Positions 11,280 through 25,517 of a stretch of 64,000 bases of DNA are shown here, in pieces. The notes under the pieces are model-generated. The model saw only the letters and a list, made by a program, of their open reading frames with translations, was not told the origin of the DNA and ran no database searches. The stretch comes from Rhea pennata (Eukaryota > Chordata > Aves > Rheiformes > Rheidae): assembly GCF_028389875.1 (NCBI RefSeq), contig NC_084663.1, forward strand, positions 173,206,301 to 173,270,300. Reading direction: 5' to 3'. Each line of letters starts with the position of its first letter. Within the stretch, counting starts at the first letter, position 1. Both the position numbers and the translations under genes were made by a program.

Positions 11280-14200
11280 TGTATTCAGTTTCTGAGAAAA
11301 AAACAACCGAGTTCAACAGTTGGCAAAAGTAACCTTACAATAATTAACTGTAACTGTACCCTTCTGTAACCAAGCCCAAACTAAAGTGTGTTAGTTTCCA
11401 CCCTTAATATTTAAGGCAGTTTATTGGACAAAGACCATCAATTTCAGGAAGGGCACACAAGTAAAGTTGTGGTGATGATTCTAGCATATGTTGCCAAGAC
11501 AGGTGGTTGCACTTCACTACTTAGAATTTCCCGAAAAATGAAGTTTTCATGCCTTGGTCAACTGCATCATTACAGTCAAGCTGCTTCATCTAGCTACTTG
11601 GTCACAACTTAATCATAAGACATTTTTTGTGCTGTGAGGTGAAGACTGAAGTAATTTAAGAGTGCTCCTAGACCTAGCGTTGAACTCCCACCTCAGCTAT
11701 TTGGGAGACCAAGCTTTCTTCAAGGTAGCAGCTAGAGTTCTGAAAGTTAATTTCAGCTAACTATCCTCCAAATTGCTTGGATTTAAAACAGTTTTCATTC
11801 TAGGTTCAGCACCACAGATCTACTCATCTGCTAGTGCCAATTCCTAGCTCACACTGCTAAGAAACTGCAATCTCAGATACTACAGATTCTCATCAAAATT
11901 TTAAATCAAGAATCTCGTGAACTTTACACTCATTCCTCAGTGGCTTCTTTAATCAACAGCTTAAAGATGATCACTATACAGCAATACTTGGCAACATTTA
12001 CTCAGTTCACTGCTGCCATTATAAAAAAAATTGATCAGATTTATAAAGTAGTTATTTATAAAGGCATCATAAGGAGACAATTAGCACGTTTAATTGATTG
12101 CAACAGAAAAAAAACACACCCTGTAAAATACATTTTTGAACCCCGGCACCACTATCCTGAAAGGCTTGTTCTGGCACTTAAAAGTAAAATTTAGTTTTAA
12201 GAAAAATATATGGAGCATTGTATCTATAATTGAATTCAAAGTGCAATGCCAACACCGTAAGTATGCTAAACCACTATTGAACTGTTTATACCAGAGAAAA
12301 GCTTGCTGGATACTGGAGATCTTTTTGCCTGTTCCATCTCCCTCTCGCTGTTCCCAATACCCCTACCCACCCTCCCCCCCCCCCCCCAACACACACACAC
12401 ACACACTCAAACACACCCATACACATTACAGGCAACATGAAAATGAAAGATGCTGCAAACTAGCACCACACTAATTAAAAACAACCTAGGTATGCAAGAC
12501 AGGTCTTTATTCTGTTTCACTCAATTTACAATTATTATCCACGCTATAAGACTCGTGTTAAAACTACTGAAATTAACTTAATGTAAACAATGACCATTTT
12601 GTGCAATATGTGCCAGCCAATGCATTAAGTAAAACTGGAGAAACAGAATGATCAACAATAATTTGCACAATAGATTTCCTCTATCAGAGGATTAGATAAA
12701 AATAATAAAAAATATGCATGTCAGTTTAAAATTATCCCAATGCCTTGTTGCTACAATCTATTCAAAGACTGTAAGACAGGAGACAACACAGAGTTTATGG
12801 GGGGGGGGGGAAGGGGTCTTACTTCCCATATTCACCTGTTTGTGAGGTAGCTTTCCTTCACCTTTAATTAAAAAAAAAAAAAAATCATGAAGGGTGCAAT
12901 TAAATATTTTAGTGATTGCTTTATTTGAAACCACTGTGAAAGCCTTTGATCACTGAACATACCACTACAAAGAATCAAAAAGCTTAATTAAAAAAATAAA
13001 ACCACATTTTAATCATTCATATTACACAGAACAGTCCAGAAATGGGTCATGATTTGGACTACCCTACTCTCTTCCCCTTTACATTGACAAGTATTAGTAG
13101 TCATAATTCTCACATTTGCAAAAAATAAATCCTTTGCACATTCTGAAAGTTTGTCCTTTCAGTTGATTAGGTATTGTTAAATGAAATATCATGGGCAACA
13201 AAGAAGCAGCAAGGTGGCAAATAACTTCCAATCTCTGACAAGGAACTACAAACCTTATAAGATAAAGCTAAGAACATTTCAAATGCCCTGTTCAACTCTT
13301 CATTGTTCCAGAAGCATAAGTTTCTTCTCTTACTCAAATTAGTTTACAAAGTTAATTCTCTAAAAGTTACCAAATCGGTGTATTTCCAGGTTTTAGTAGG
13401 GCACAGTTTCAAGATCAAGCACAGATAATTCATTAGGACATTAGGTTTAATCATCAATCCCTGTATTACTCAAATACTTATTACAGAAATATTGATTGTT
13501 GTGGAAGTAAAAATAATCCATCTCAGATTGGTTAACATCTTAAATGATTTTTTTTCACAATGTTAGAACTAAGACTAAATGACAATTTATTGATGGTGTT
13601 CCCCCATTTATTTAAGTTTACTGTTCCCAAAGCCATTGCTGGTGAGGTACTGATGAAAATTGATGGAGAACTGTTCTATTCATACAATATTTGTATGCAA
13701 ATCTCAGTTCTGACATTGCTTTTTAATGCCATAAAATTCTGTTCATATTTCCTCTTTCAAAGTTTTTATAAAATGCTGTCAGTTGCCTCCCAATTTCCAG
13801 ATTTGGATCTGACTCATTCTGTTTCAGGCTTAATGTATAAAAGCTACTCATCAGCCATGCTCTAATCACTTTGATACAGGCACTTCTGTGGGTTGCTGAA
13901 TAGAATAGGAGGCAGAGTTTCCATCCAGTATCCTGGGACTGGATATCCTTGCTATAAAAAGAGAGAAAGACCACTTCAACTAGAGCAATTAGTAGAATGG
14001 AGTTTTCCTTTTGATGAATTCAGCAAAGCTTACTTTAGAGCTCTACAAACATATAACTGTAAAATGTTAGTTTCCATCCCCTTTGAATCAGCAGGCCTAG
14101 AAATGAAACGCTTCTTTTTTATTTATTTTTCCCTCCTTGCCCATTCACATCTATAAACCCCAAAGATTCTTTTAATCAGATCCAACCATACTTTAACCAA

Positions 14201-16470
14201 TCTGATTTGATTAGGCGTTTGGGGCTTCCAGACTTCCTCATTCCATGACTTCTGAGCTTCAACAAAACTGTTGATGACATCATGATAATTTGTTTAAATT
14301 AATGCTTTTTTGCAGTAACTGGCACTTAAAAATTGTATTTCTAATTGATTGTGTTAATTTCTGTAAGCAAGTATAATAGTATTTGGACTTTGATGCAAGA
14401 GTGAAATAAAAATGTAGTTGTTTACTATAATTGAAGAAAGTTTGCACACTTCCTTAATGATGTACCAAGACCAATTAACTTCATAGTACCTGCTTGTGTT
14501 TTTCTGAAAGGATATCAAAGCATCGATTTGGTAATGAGTGTTCTTATGAGAGATTAGTGGAGTTAGGTGATCTTGAATATTAGTGGCAACACAATTACTT
14601 TAATAATGCTATCATTTAAGATTAAGGTAACCAAGAGTACATCTTAGCGCTCATGATAAAGCTAACTAATGAATATATGTTTCTAGCATTAAGAATAGTT
14701 TCTTCTTCTCCCTGTGAGAATCTTGCCATAGCTTCATCACTGTTACTTTAGGCTGCCACTGACAGGCACTCATCCCTATCCTGTTCTCCATCCTACTCTC
14801 CTCACATCTCTAGCAGTTCCTTTCTGTCTACTGACACTTTCTTGATATCAATACTAGAATTCCTGCAGCCACACAGTGAATCCCATTAGGGAAAAAGCCA
14901 TCCAAATTGTAACTGGTTCTCCCTTCTTCACCTTCCCTCCCAAAGAAAAATTTCCCTCACATCTTCAAGCACTGTGACTTAAAATTTAAGTGCTTTTGCA
15001 GTTACATTAGTTCCTATACAAGTTACACTGGATTTGGTCACTCTATCCAAAGTATTTCTCTTGAAGCTGAAGTTATACCCAAACTTTCAAAACAACTTGC
15101 CTCCTCAAAGAAACGACCTCTAACCATGGAAGGAACACAATTAAGAAAAAAAAGTCACTATGATTTCTTTATACAAAGCAAGTTTAGCCACTCAGTTTTC
15201 AAATGAATCACTTAATACCAATAAATGTGGTCAGTGGGACCTGAAAAAAACAAGTTACAAACTCCCCAAATACATACAAGACAATTCATTACACTTGTAT
15301 TAAGAAAGCAAAAGAGTACGTACAATGCAGGTAACTAAGATAATATACAATAAACAACTATTATACAACACAATTTTAAGTTCTCAATCAGAAAACTACA
15401 TACCATTTTTGTGAAATCCCTGAATCTGATTTTCATTGTTATGTTTCCAGGTAGAAATGTTGCAAGTTGCATTTTGACCGAATACTATATTATGCTTTTT
15501 TGCTTTGTGCAAACAGGATTGCTTCTCTGGAGATTTTGATCTCAACAACTGATTGTCCTTATTGTTTAAAACAGAACACTCCTAGGTTGATAAGGAGAAG
15601 TTTATTTTAACATCATTTTCAAAAAAGATCCCCAAATAGAACAAGATCCAAACTTATTATCTGCAAATTTGAAGTCACAGTTAGCCCTAGTCTCACATCT
15701 CTCCACTCTGAAAAACAAATGAAAGATATTGTTTTCTCCCCACATTATTATTATTTTTTTTTTTTTTTTAAGATGTGCTGTCAGCAAGAGTATTTTTTTT
15801 AGTGAACACATGCTCTGAAAGGGCCAAAACACATATTTCTGGCCAGAAAAATCCATACTTTTCTTTCCGTTCTCTGTGGGTTCTCTATTGGGAGAGAATT
15901 GCAAGAAGTACTAAATGCCTTCACACTTAAATTCTCATCCAAATTATAAAGTTGGACTTAATCAGGATCTAGTAATTGAAAGACCAACAGCGGCTGAAGA
16001 AAACAGGTCAAAGAATACATATGCATAATATATCTTAAAGAATCAGAGGTATTGTACAGTATGCAAGCAATTTCCTGACCTATTCAGTTTGCTGCAGAGG
16101 GAACAGGAGAGAATTCTAGCAATATCTAGAAAGTTGCAAGGCATTGGGAAGCCTCTACAACAGGTCTGCTATAAGAAATTTGATCCTGATGGATACATTC
16201 ACTTGTGAAACTTAGGTCTAACGGGACAACTTCTGAGGAACAAGACCTCAGAAGAAATAGATATTTTCAGAAGTCAATGAAAGAAAAAATAGGTATATAT
16301 TCTTCCTGTAAGGGCACAACTATCCTAATCAAATTATTAGAGTCAAATTTTGATGTTATCAGTCTACGACACACCTTCAACCCGCTCTCTACCATGAAAC
16401 ATCTTTGCACCAGATCATGGTAGGAGAGAAGTGGTTATTAACATCCCAGATACAAAATGAAATCAGTACT
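11280..16470. other. Intergenic DNA between DIS3 and BORA, right part
   Basis: No protein gene, tRNA or rRNA recognised. It contains C14 plus (CA)n at 12374-12406, G12 near 12799-12810, A tracts near 12870-12885 and a T tract near 15755-15770. Several TTTATT motifs (for example near 12506) could serve as reverse-strand poly(A) signals for long BORA 3' UTR forms. That is only a possibility. Confidence 0.6.
12374..12406. repeat. Poly(C) plus (CA)n microsatellite
   Basis: A run of 14 C followed by about nine CA units. Confidence 0.85.
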
Positions 16471-16491
16471 GAATAGGCTTGCTTCAATCTT

Positions 16492-16497
16492 TTTATT
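16492..16497 (-). terminator. BORA: Probable BORA poly(A) signal
   Basis: TTTATT on the plus strand, read as AATAAA on the BORA strand, about 285 bp past the last-exon acceptor. Other candidates exist farther on. Confidence 0.5.
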
Positions 16498-16605
16498 CTC
16501 TGCAACAGAAACACAGTAAGAACAAGAGAAACAAAAATAAGGAGCACAGGCTATCATGCACCAAAAGCCATAAGCGCATGAAGAATAATAGATTGTGATG
16601 TTGCT

Positions 16606-16781
16606 TACCTCAGTTTCCCCTGAAACTACCTTTGCCATTGTCATACAACACATTGATTTTGTAGGCAGTTTTCTATTTGTCTTGCATTTATTTCTTGTTT
16701 TCCAAATATCTGAAGTGCAACTAAATGAACACGCTTTCTGCCTTGTTATTGGCCTGACAGTCTGCCTCAAACTTCTCAAAG
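16606..16781 (-). CDS. BORA: BORA last exon, boundary uncertain
   Basis: Two acceptors are possible. The strong one (ccctgcttccttcag, exon from 16781) reads one Leu and then TGA at 16778-16776, giving about 539 residues. The weaker one (tttgaggcag, exon from 16761) reads TVRPITRQKACSFSCTSD and stays open. Its KACSFSCTS resembles the human end KTASPFQCSS. In that frame a good donor (ACTGAG|gtaagc) follows near 16606; without it the frame stops at 16438. The sequence alone does not settle which is used. Confidence 0.5.
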
Positions 16782-19700
16782 CTGAAGGAAGCAGGGAATA
16801 GAAGCTGTAGATGGAAAAGCTATCACTTTTGTTCTACAGTGTAACTCCTACCTTTGTTCTGAGAAGCTGAGATTTATTCTGAAACACATGCGTATTCACA
16901 TCATTTTCTCTGCAACTGTTCTCAGTCCCAGCAGTATCCATAATGCTACTTCCACATGTCTGTGTATTATAGCCACTGTCCACCTAAAAGCAAGAATCAG
17001 AGCTTTAACATGTATAGCAATTTACTGTTAATAAACCCTTCAAATTCTTATACCTGATAAGACTTACATTTCATTAACACAACATAACTTAACCACACCA
17101 ACCAACTAGATATATCCATTAATAACAAAAGCAGGTTGTAAACTGGTCAGCCAGAATCAAGTAGCTTAGATTAAGTTAAATCTATTACTGTTTGTAGTAA
17201 CACAAAAATCATTTACAACTTTTTTGACAATTCCTTTGGAGAAAGGAAATGATAGGAAAAAGAATCCAGTACAACCTGTGTGCCTCACCCAGTAAGAGAA
17301 ACCAGACAATTACAAAGAATGATAGACAAATTAAATGACAGTATGTCAAGTTGGTTTTATAGATAAGGAAAAAAACGTTTTTATTTTTACCTGAATACTA
17401 CTGTTGTCACAAGGAATTGCACTACTTTCTGCAAGAGGCGACATGCACATGCGAGAGTTTTCAATACTGAAAGTAATTCCCGTCATAAAACTGGTCATTG
17501 GTGCATTGCTATTGCCAACTGTTTCTTTTATCCAAGTGTTCTCATGTGACACTTCATCAACCATATCTACAGTATTATTTTCCTTTAGGCCTTCTATATC
17601 CTGAAATGATGACAACCTTTGTTCACAAGCTTCTGAGGAATCTGGTGCAATAGACACAGTTGCAACAACTAGATGTGTACCATGCGCAAATGTATCACCG
17701 TCCTGATGACATAAGTTTATTCCATTATCCATTTCTGGGAATCGAGCTTCTACTGGAGATGCATTCTCCTTGTCTTCCTCCTCCTTATTGTGATTTTCAA
17801 CAGTTAACGGTATTCTAATGAGAGAAGTCTGATACTGGCCTGTTCCTTTACATGCTCCAAGCCTCATAGGAGAATAATTTTTAATTGGAGAACAACCATC
17901 TATATAAGGACTTCTTGTATTGGGAGGTGTCATCCTCTTTGAAGCAGAAGGAATATCCGGAGAACGAAATGTAAATTTTCTTTGATCTGTTCATAGGAGA
18001 AAAAGAAAAAAAAGAAAAAGAAAAAAGTATTCAATTAGATATTAGATGGAGTAAGAGGTAGTATCCTGAAAGCCCTATAACAGCTACAGATCCTTCAAAT
18101 AATTAAAGCTAACTATATAGTATTTCACTTAGCACTACCTCCCAGTGCCAAAGACTTCTTAAAAAACACTTAGCCTATCACGATAAAGGCAAATTCTAAC
18201 CTCATTTTTACCATCAAATTTCTTTCCTACGACTTACCTCGCTATGTCAAAGGCCTTGCATTTTCAAATGGAAATACTACACTATTCTTTGACAAAAAAA
18301 ATATACAGGCTGGTTCTGTGGTATTTTTCAGAATAGATGTAAATGCATACATTCTATACACATTAACAAAATTTCAGTAGTAATAAAGTTTTCAAGAAAA
18401 TCAAACAGGTAGTAAAACATCAACTCAGTCTCTATTTGCAATTGTATCGAAATACTTCAAGGTTCATCAGAACAAAATTATGCATAAGTATGGCCTAAGT
18501 CTTTCAAGGCAATGGATGAAGCATTATATACAGAAATTCTCCAAAAAATGACAAGGTTGCAAACCCTCTTGATTTCTTTGCTGCTAAATTGTAAACTGTT
18601 AAATCAGTTAATTTTAAATCATCTTTGGGGAATCATATGATTTGAAAATTCATGCTAAACATTCTTTTGGGATTAAGATGCTTCAGGTGGGGCTAAATCA
18701 GAACTGTGACCTGTCTTAGATTTGACATCTGGCTTTAAACCTTCTCCTCAGACCAGAATTAATCATTTATATTTTGTTCGTTCCTATAAGGTCTCAATTC
18801 CTTTTCCAAAAAGTTTTTCTTTAGTTGTCTTTTGCAAGTAGATACATTTCATTGTTTCTAACAAGTATGACATTTTGCTGCTAAACAGTAAATGTGTCGT
18901 ACACAACAAACCTGCTGGTTTGCCAGATCTACTATCTTACCTACGAAAAGAAAAAGAAGTTCCAGTGATAAAGTAAAAAAGAGAATCATAGAATGGGTAA
19001 GGTTGGAAGGGACCTCTGGAGATCATCTAGTCCAACCTCCCTGATCAGCAGGGTCACCTACAGCATGGTAGACAGGGTTGCAGCCAGGCAGGCCTTGAAG
19101 ATCTCCAGAGAAGGAGACTCCACAACCTCTCTGGGCAACCTGTGCCAGTGCTCCATCACTCTCTCAGGGAAGAAATTCCCCCTCACGGTCAGGCAGAACT
19201 TCCTGTGCTTCAATTTCTGCCCATTGCCTCTTGTCCTGTCACATGGGACAACTGAAGAGAGTTTGTCCCTGTCCCCTTGACACCCTCCCTTCAGGTACTT
19301 GTACACATTGATCAGATCCCCCCTCAGTCTTCTCTTCCCCAGGCTGAACAGGCCCAGCTCTCACAGCCGTTCCTCACAGGGCAGGTGCTCCAGCCCTCTG
19401 ATCATCTTTGTAGCCCTACGCTGGACTCTCTGCAGTAGCTCCATGTCTCTCTTGTGCTGGGGAGCCCAGAACTGGACACAGGACTCGAGATGAGGCCTCC
19501 CCAGGGCTGAGTAGAGGGGCAGGATCACCTCCCTCCACCTGCTGGCAACAATCTTCCTAATGCACTCCAAGATACCATTGGCCTTCTTGGCCACAAGGGC
19601 ACATTGCTGGCTCATGGTCAATTTGTCATCCACCCGCACTCCCAGGTCCTTCTCTGCAGAGCTGTCCTCCAGAAGGGCAGCCCCCAGCTTGTACTGATGC

Positions 19701-20512
19701 CTAGGGTTATTTTTCCCTAGGCACAGAACTCTGCAACACTTTTTTTTTTCCTTTTTAAATCAGAATTAACAAATCAAGAACAAAAGATGCAAACATATTT
19801 AAGCCATACCTGACAGCGGTGTCTTCCTTATATGGAAAGCAATTGGCGAAAAAGTAGGAGAACCAGTATGTGCAGGGGACCCCTCTGGAAATGTGGGACT
19901 GGTTATGCTCCCCAGACTGTAAGCCCTTGCTCCTCCTTGAATAGGACTGGAGGAAAATTGACCCTTCAACAACAAGAAAAATAAAAATGTATTTTTTCCC
20001 CACAGTGTAAACTTAGATTAATATATTAAGAGTAGTTTTTCTTGATGAAAATACTTAATATGGCAATACTGAGAATAACTAACCCTGTACAACAACATTA
20101 CTTTAAATACTCCAGCTGCAACTGTTTGCTTGCACCTTATGACTCAAGACAGGAATGAGAAATCCACCCATATAAACTGTCATATAATACCAAGTAAAAC
20201 TATATTATCTATTGTAAAAATTATGAGAAGCATAATCAGGGAAATCATGTAATCCTTAAATACACTCAAACATTTCATCTCTCAGTTTTTTACTCATACT
20301 ATGGCAGATGAAAACTGTCCAATATTTCTATGGAATCCACATCACCTGAAATTTTTAGCTCATAAGCTGTCAATGTAATTTTTCTTAAGAAAAGTGAATA
20401 AAGTTGTAGTCTTGCTTCAGTATATTTTGCAAAAAAAATAATAATTTTCAGAAGTATAGCTATGTCACAGGAACCCTTTACTCGCTTACCACAGTGAGGT
20501 TATTCTGCTTTG

Positions 20513-20555
<43 letters not shown>

Positions 20556-23500
20556 TAGAAAAGTCACACACTGAGGTAGTTTTTGCAGATGCTTCTGCCT
20601 CCAAACAGATGAAGAAATATCACCAAAACCAGTTTAGCTGTGCGATGTCTATCCAGGAGTAGGATTCTTCTAGCTTAATTTTAAAAAAGTTACACAATGT
20701 GGACATTTATCCATTCATCTATATTCTATGGTCAAGGGAAAGAAAAAAGGGGCATCCAACACTGTCTGCTCCCTGTGTAGTGGGCAAGGAGCATGACCAG
20801 TGATAAGAACCCCAACCATTACCAATATTTCCACATCTACAAGACATCATAGCTCAACACACTGACATAAGGACTGGAAAGACATGGAGAAATTTGTTCT
20901 CTAGACTTATTACTTTTTATGGAACTTGGACATTTTCAGGTGCTGATGAAATAGTTGTCTGACAAGCATCACTTAGACATTAAATGCCATAGTTTTGATC
21001 TTACACAGAGAAGCAGAGCTTTTACAAGAGAAGGGGAAGGAGATTATATGCTTATCAGCTTAGTGTCTCATTTAACATGAGACTTTGTTGAATTGCCAAA
21101 TCTATTTTGTATTACAATATATGTCTTGCATTGCTGAATCTCTAAACTGAAAGATGGTATCTAACTATGTGGCACTGTAAGTATAGTAGTTTTGTTATTC
21201 AATATTGAGATCCTAATGAAGATGTTTAATTTGCTTTTAAAGTAAGAAAGTAAGGAATTTTATATATATGTATATTTAAAGCTGAAAATGTTTCCTAGAG
21301 AAGTTCAGGGCTTTGTTGCTTTTCTCTTAAAATATGAAAATCAGAACCTGCATCCACTAACAGGCAAAATCTGACTTGCAGGAGTAACAATCCAAAGAAA
21401 GTTATTTATATACCTTCCCCTCTCCACCAGAAAAAAAATCTTTAAAATAATGTTCTTATACTTCTTCATAGTTTAAAAAAGAAGAAGAAAAAGCTCAGTG
21501 CTATTCTTTCCAGGCTTGCAGAACACACTTTTGCCAGCAAGATTTTTATGTTTTACAGATTCTTTTAAACAAACATACAAGCACCTCTTTGCTATCATGA
21601 GTCATTTCTTCCATCACAAAAGATTTTAAAATTCTGAAGAGAACAATTATATAGCTTGTTCATATCAGCTGTTATGTAGATAGTAATTCATGAATTTAAA
21701 CAGGTCTTTTCTGATATACACATTTTATGAAGGAACAATCTCACATATGTTCTCAGCAAGCCTTAATGCATATACAAAATAAAAAAGAATTCCAGATTCT
21801 TTAGTGAATCATTTCCTCTTTCCTTTTGAGCACAGTATATATTAAAACACAATCTCTTCTAGACAAAAGAATAGCAGCACAACATAATAATTTGATATAT
21901 GATAAAAAATAATAAAAAATAACCAGTGATATATGTATCTATATATCTAGGTATCTATATTCTCACACACACACACACACATATGTATATATAGTCTTTC
22001 AAGACATTTTCCATTCACATAACTCTTATCAAATTGGAATTTGAAGAAACTTCATTATACTACCTATTCTCTCATCAAGCAGTTGTAACTTACTAAAACT
22101 AGAGTAATTCATCTTGTGAAGGTCATCGGAACACAGACTTGGTATACGCCTGCCACAAGTACTCCTCTTATATCTGCTAAGCCAATATATACTCTCACTC
22201 CCTCCATCCCCAAAAAGGCTACTTACTGAACTAGATGTTTCCAGAGGGCTTCTGCACCGGACTGGAGATATATCTATTGAACAAAGCACTCCAAGTTGCT
22301 GACTACAGCATGGACTTTGCAGAGAAGGGGACAGACACTCAGATACACTTCCATTTTCTTCTAAAAACAGTTTTCTTCTGAGTGAAGAAGAGCTCAGATT
22401 TTCCTGAGACTGATCTGCGAATTCGTCCGTTCTAAAATATTCACCTAAAATTGTGGTGGAGGAAAAAAGTTTGTTTCCAAATGAGATGACAAAATGAGAG
22501 TCCTGCTCTCTTCTTCTACAATAAATGAGTGCTGAATCTGGGTTCAAGGAAGTGTCAGGAAGAAAAATATGACCCTTGCATACAGTGAATGATTTAAAAT
22601 CAAAACGTCAGTAACTTTTGTTCCATTCAACATGAAAAGGACAGAAAATGTTATAAAACGCCCTCTAACCCACAAACCCTAATAAATTTTAGAACATTTT
22701 TCTTGTCCACAAATGTTGTAACCAACACCAAGCTAATTCAAGCATGACAACACTTAACAGTCGTTATCAAACTACCTAGACTGCATAGTTCAGGAACTAC
22801 AGTTCTGACAGCAGAAAAGAATTTTTATGATCCAAGTGCATGCAAACATCCTCTCTTTCCTCCCTACATACATTTTGACATGTATTGAGTAGGAATGATC
22901 TGAAACAGACATTTTTTTTCAAAATGATATTAGCAAAAAGATACCAGATAGATGGAAGATGAAAACATTTATTCAACATCACTTTTATTAACGATACGGT
23001 GCTGACTTGTAATCAAAATTTAAGACACATACTCCTATTTATAAAGGGAATAGAAAGTAGTTCAAGATGAACACCTTCTTCCTTTCTAAAGATAGCAGAC
23101 ACAGAAATCCTCCCTGAACAGTGTAAGTTTGAGAAAGAAAAATAAACAAAGTAAAAATGGTAATAAGAACAGGTAATTTTCTTGGATATCATCTTTAACA
23201 AATTCCAGCAATTCCGCTATTATGCAGCTTAAATTCTAACTGCATCAACCAAGCTGAAAAGAATATTTTGCATGTTACTATTTAAAAATCAGATATTTCT
23301 ATCTCATGTGGAAATACTTCCCAGAAAGACAGGCTGTCACTTTGACACTGATTATGATAAAATTGCTGTTTATAAAGCAACTATCCTGCTTAGGTACAGC
23401 TCAGCTTCATTTTGTGTTATGATGCTCCTTTGGTCAATGGCTGGCTCTGTAGTTGTGTCATTCAGAGAAATAGAAAGTTGATGAAATCTTAATTGAATGC

Positions 23501-25484
23501 TACCTTCCAGATAGTCTATGAGCTACTTACGGCTTTTCCTAGTCTCATTTTGTAACCCATTCTTTTGATCTTGCTGAGAGCTCTACTTTAGGTAGGTCAG
23601 CCTAAGTACAGTGGTACTCTCCCTTCATGTGTAACTGAGAAAACTACACATCTGGCCATTCAATTCCCTCCTCAAAACAAAAAGAAACACCACAACTCAT
23701 AATGCCAACTTAGAAATAGAACAGACTTCTGGCATTAATTTTCCAACTACAGAACTGAACTTAACAGTATGTTGTGCCTGTCCTTATGGAAACCATTAGT
23801 GCTGTATGTAAGCTGGACCTGCTCTGAGCTAGTGAGTTGGAAAAGATGACCTTCAGAGGTCCCTTGTAATTTAAATTACTCTAAGAAATCCTTTTGGCTA
23901 CCTCTTTACAAATCAAATCAAATACGAATCAAAATAACTCAAATGTCTTCTGCTATTAGGGATGTGTTGCCACTATACTCTTTGGAATGGGAACCCTTCT
24001 GCTAGTTTTGAAAATTGACAGAACAGCTGTAAACATCTGAAACAATATTTAGACTCCTCTCTCTGCAGTTAATGAGGTGCAAGTATTTCTCTCCATTGTT
24101 TATAAAGAGAACAGACAGCAAATTATACAAGTTTCATATTGCTGGAACTTCCAAATCAAATTGCATCAGAAAAGTTTTGGCTAAACAGAGATAGTCTCAC
24201 CAAATAATCATATTTAAAATTGATGTTTTAAAAGTACACATTTCTACCAATGACCTTTTTGCAACACACAGTTATTATTTTCCAGGGATACATAATTAAT
24301 TGCTTTTTAATTTCAAGGTCATCATGCTCAATATATTCCATCTTCCTTTTCTCTTCATTATAAAGTTCTGGAATGGGGTCAGAAGTTTTGAGTTCTGTAT
24401 GTCTGAAATCTATTATAATCATCTACAACAGATCTCTAAGTCCACACCGCATCCATGAATCGGTATATAAAAAAGTAAACTAGATGAGATCTACAGATAG
24501 AAGATCAGAATATAAGAAAATAATAAATAAATTATTTAACTTTAGAATTATTAACTTCCACTAAGTAGGCGTTTAGTGCCTTGTTGTGTTTGTAAATTGG
24601 ATTAATCTACTCTAGGCACCTACTCCATATATTACTAAGGATCATTTATTAATCCTTACAAAAAAAATCCTTTCTGTCCTAAAGCCTACCAAGGTCCCAC
24701 TTCTCCTTGTCATGTTGAAGTTCATTGCTTTCTTTAAAGCAACAATTTCATACTGGTTAGTATCTACTTACTGGCATTTTTCCAAAACTGTTTTTTTTAT
24801 TTAGATGTTAAAAAGGAATTATTATAGCGTATAAGCAAGACAGAACTCGTTCATGTCTTCCACATACTTTGATGTTCATGGTGACAAGTTTTTTTGTTTC
24901 TCTATTCTAATTGGATATTTCTAGTACGTTAAAGTTACCATTTCATGAATTTACAAACTATTCATCAATGGCAAAATTCATTAAGGTCAAACACTAAAGC
25001 AATACATATAAGTTCCAGTTTTCTGTTTGTTTTAATTTTGTTTACAGATTTAAATCTGATCTCACAGGCAGTTTAACGTGCACAGAGTTGAAAACTTAAC
25101 CACTGAAATAGAAGCAGGCAGCCAAAAAAACTCTTGAACTGTCCATGCTGCTATTCATGTACTTGAACCATAAGAGGCTTTTCTAGTCTTCTTGCCTGAG
25201 AAGCTAACAGCAATTCCTTTATGTAGCAGTTACGATCAGACAGTTAAATTTGGAGTCTGTCTTCCCACTCATCAGCCACAGTTTTTTTTGCCACCACACA
25301 ACTTATAGCAACGACCAAAGCTTAAATTAAATTAAAAGCATGGAAATAAAGTACAGTTTTGCCTAAGGCAAGACTGAGCTATGAGCCCTGTGGCAAGCAA
25401 TCTGCAAGCGGAAGAGCTCCAAGTTAAGCAAGCACCCTACTAAAAGCACCCTACCTTTTTTTTTTTTTTTAAAAAAAAATAATT

Positions 25485-25517
<33 letters not shown>

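Noticed and set aside
12136-12474. 112-codon open frame
   Set aside because: Driven by C and CA simple repeats giving Pro/His/Thr runs.
22029-22226. Extension of the BORA exon open frame beyond the donor
   Set aside because: BORA similarity stops exactly at a strong gtaagt donor, and the next exon resumes it.
24228-24422. 64-codon minus-strand open frame in a BORA intron as an extra exon
   Set aside because: BORA reading passes directly from the exon ending at 25797 to the exon starting at 22444, in frame and matching human, with nothing missing between.
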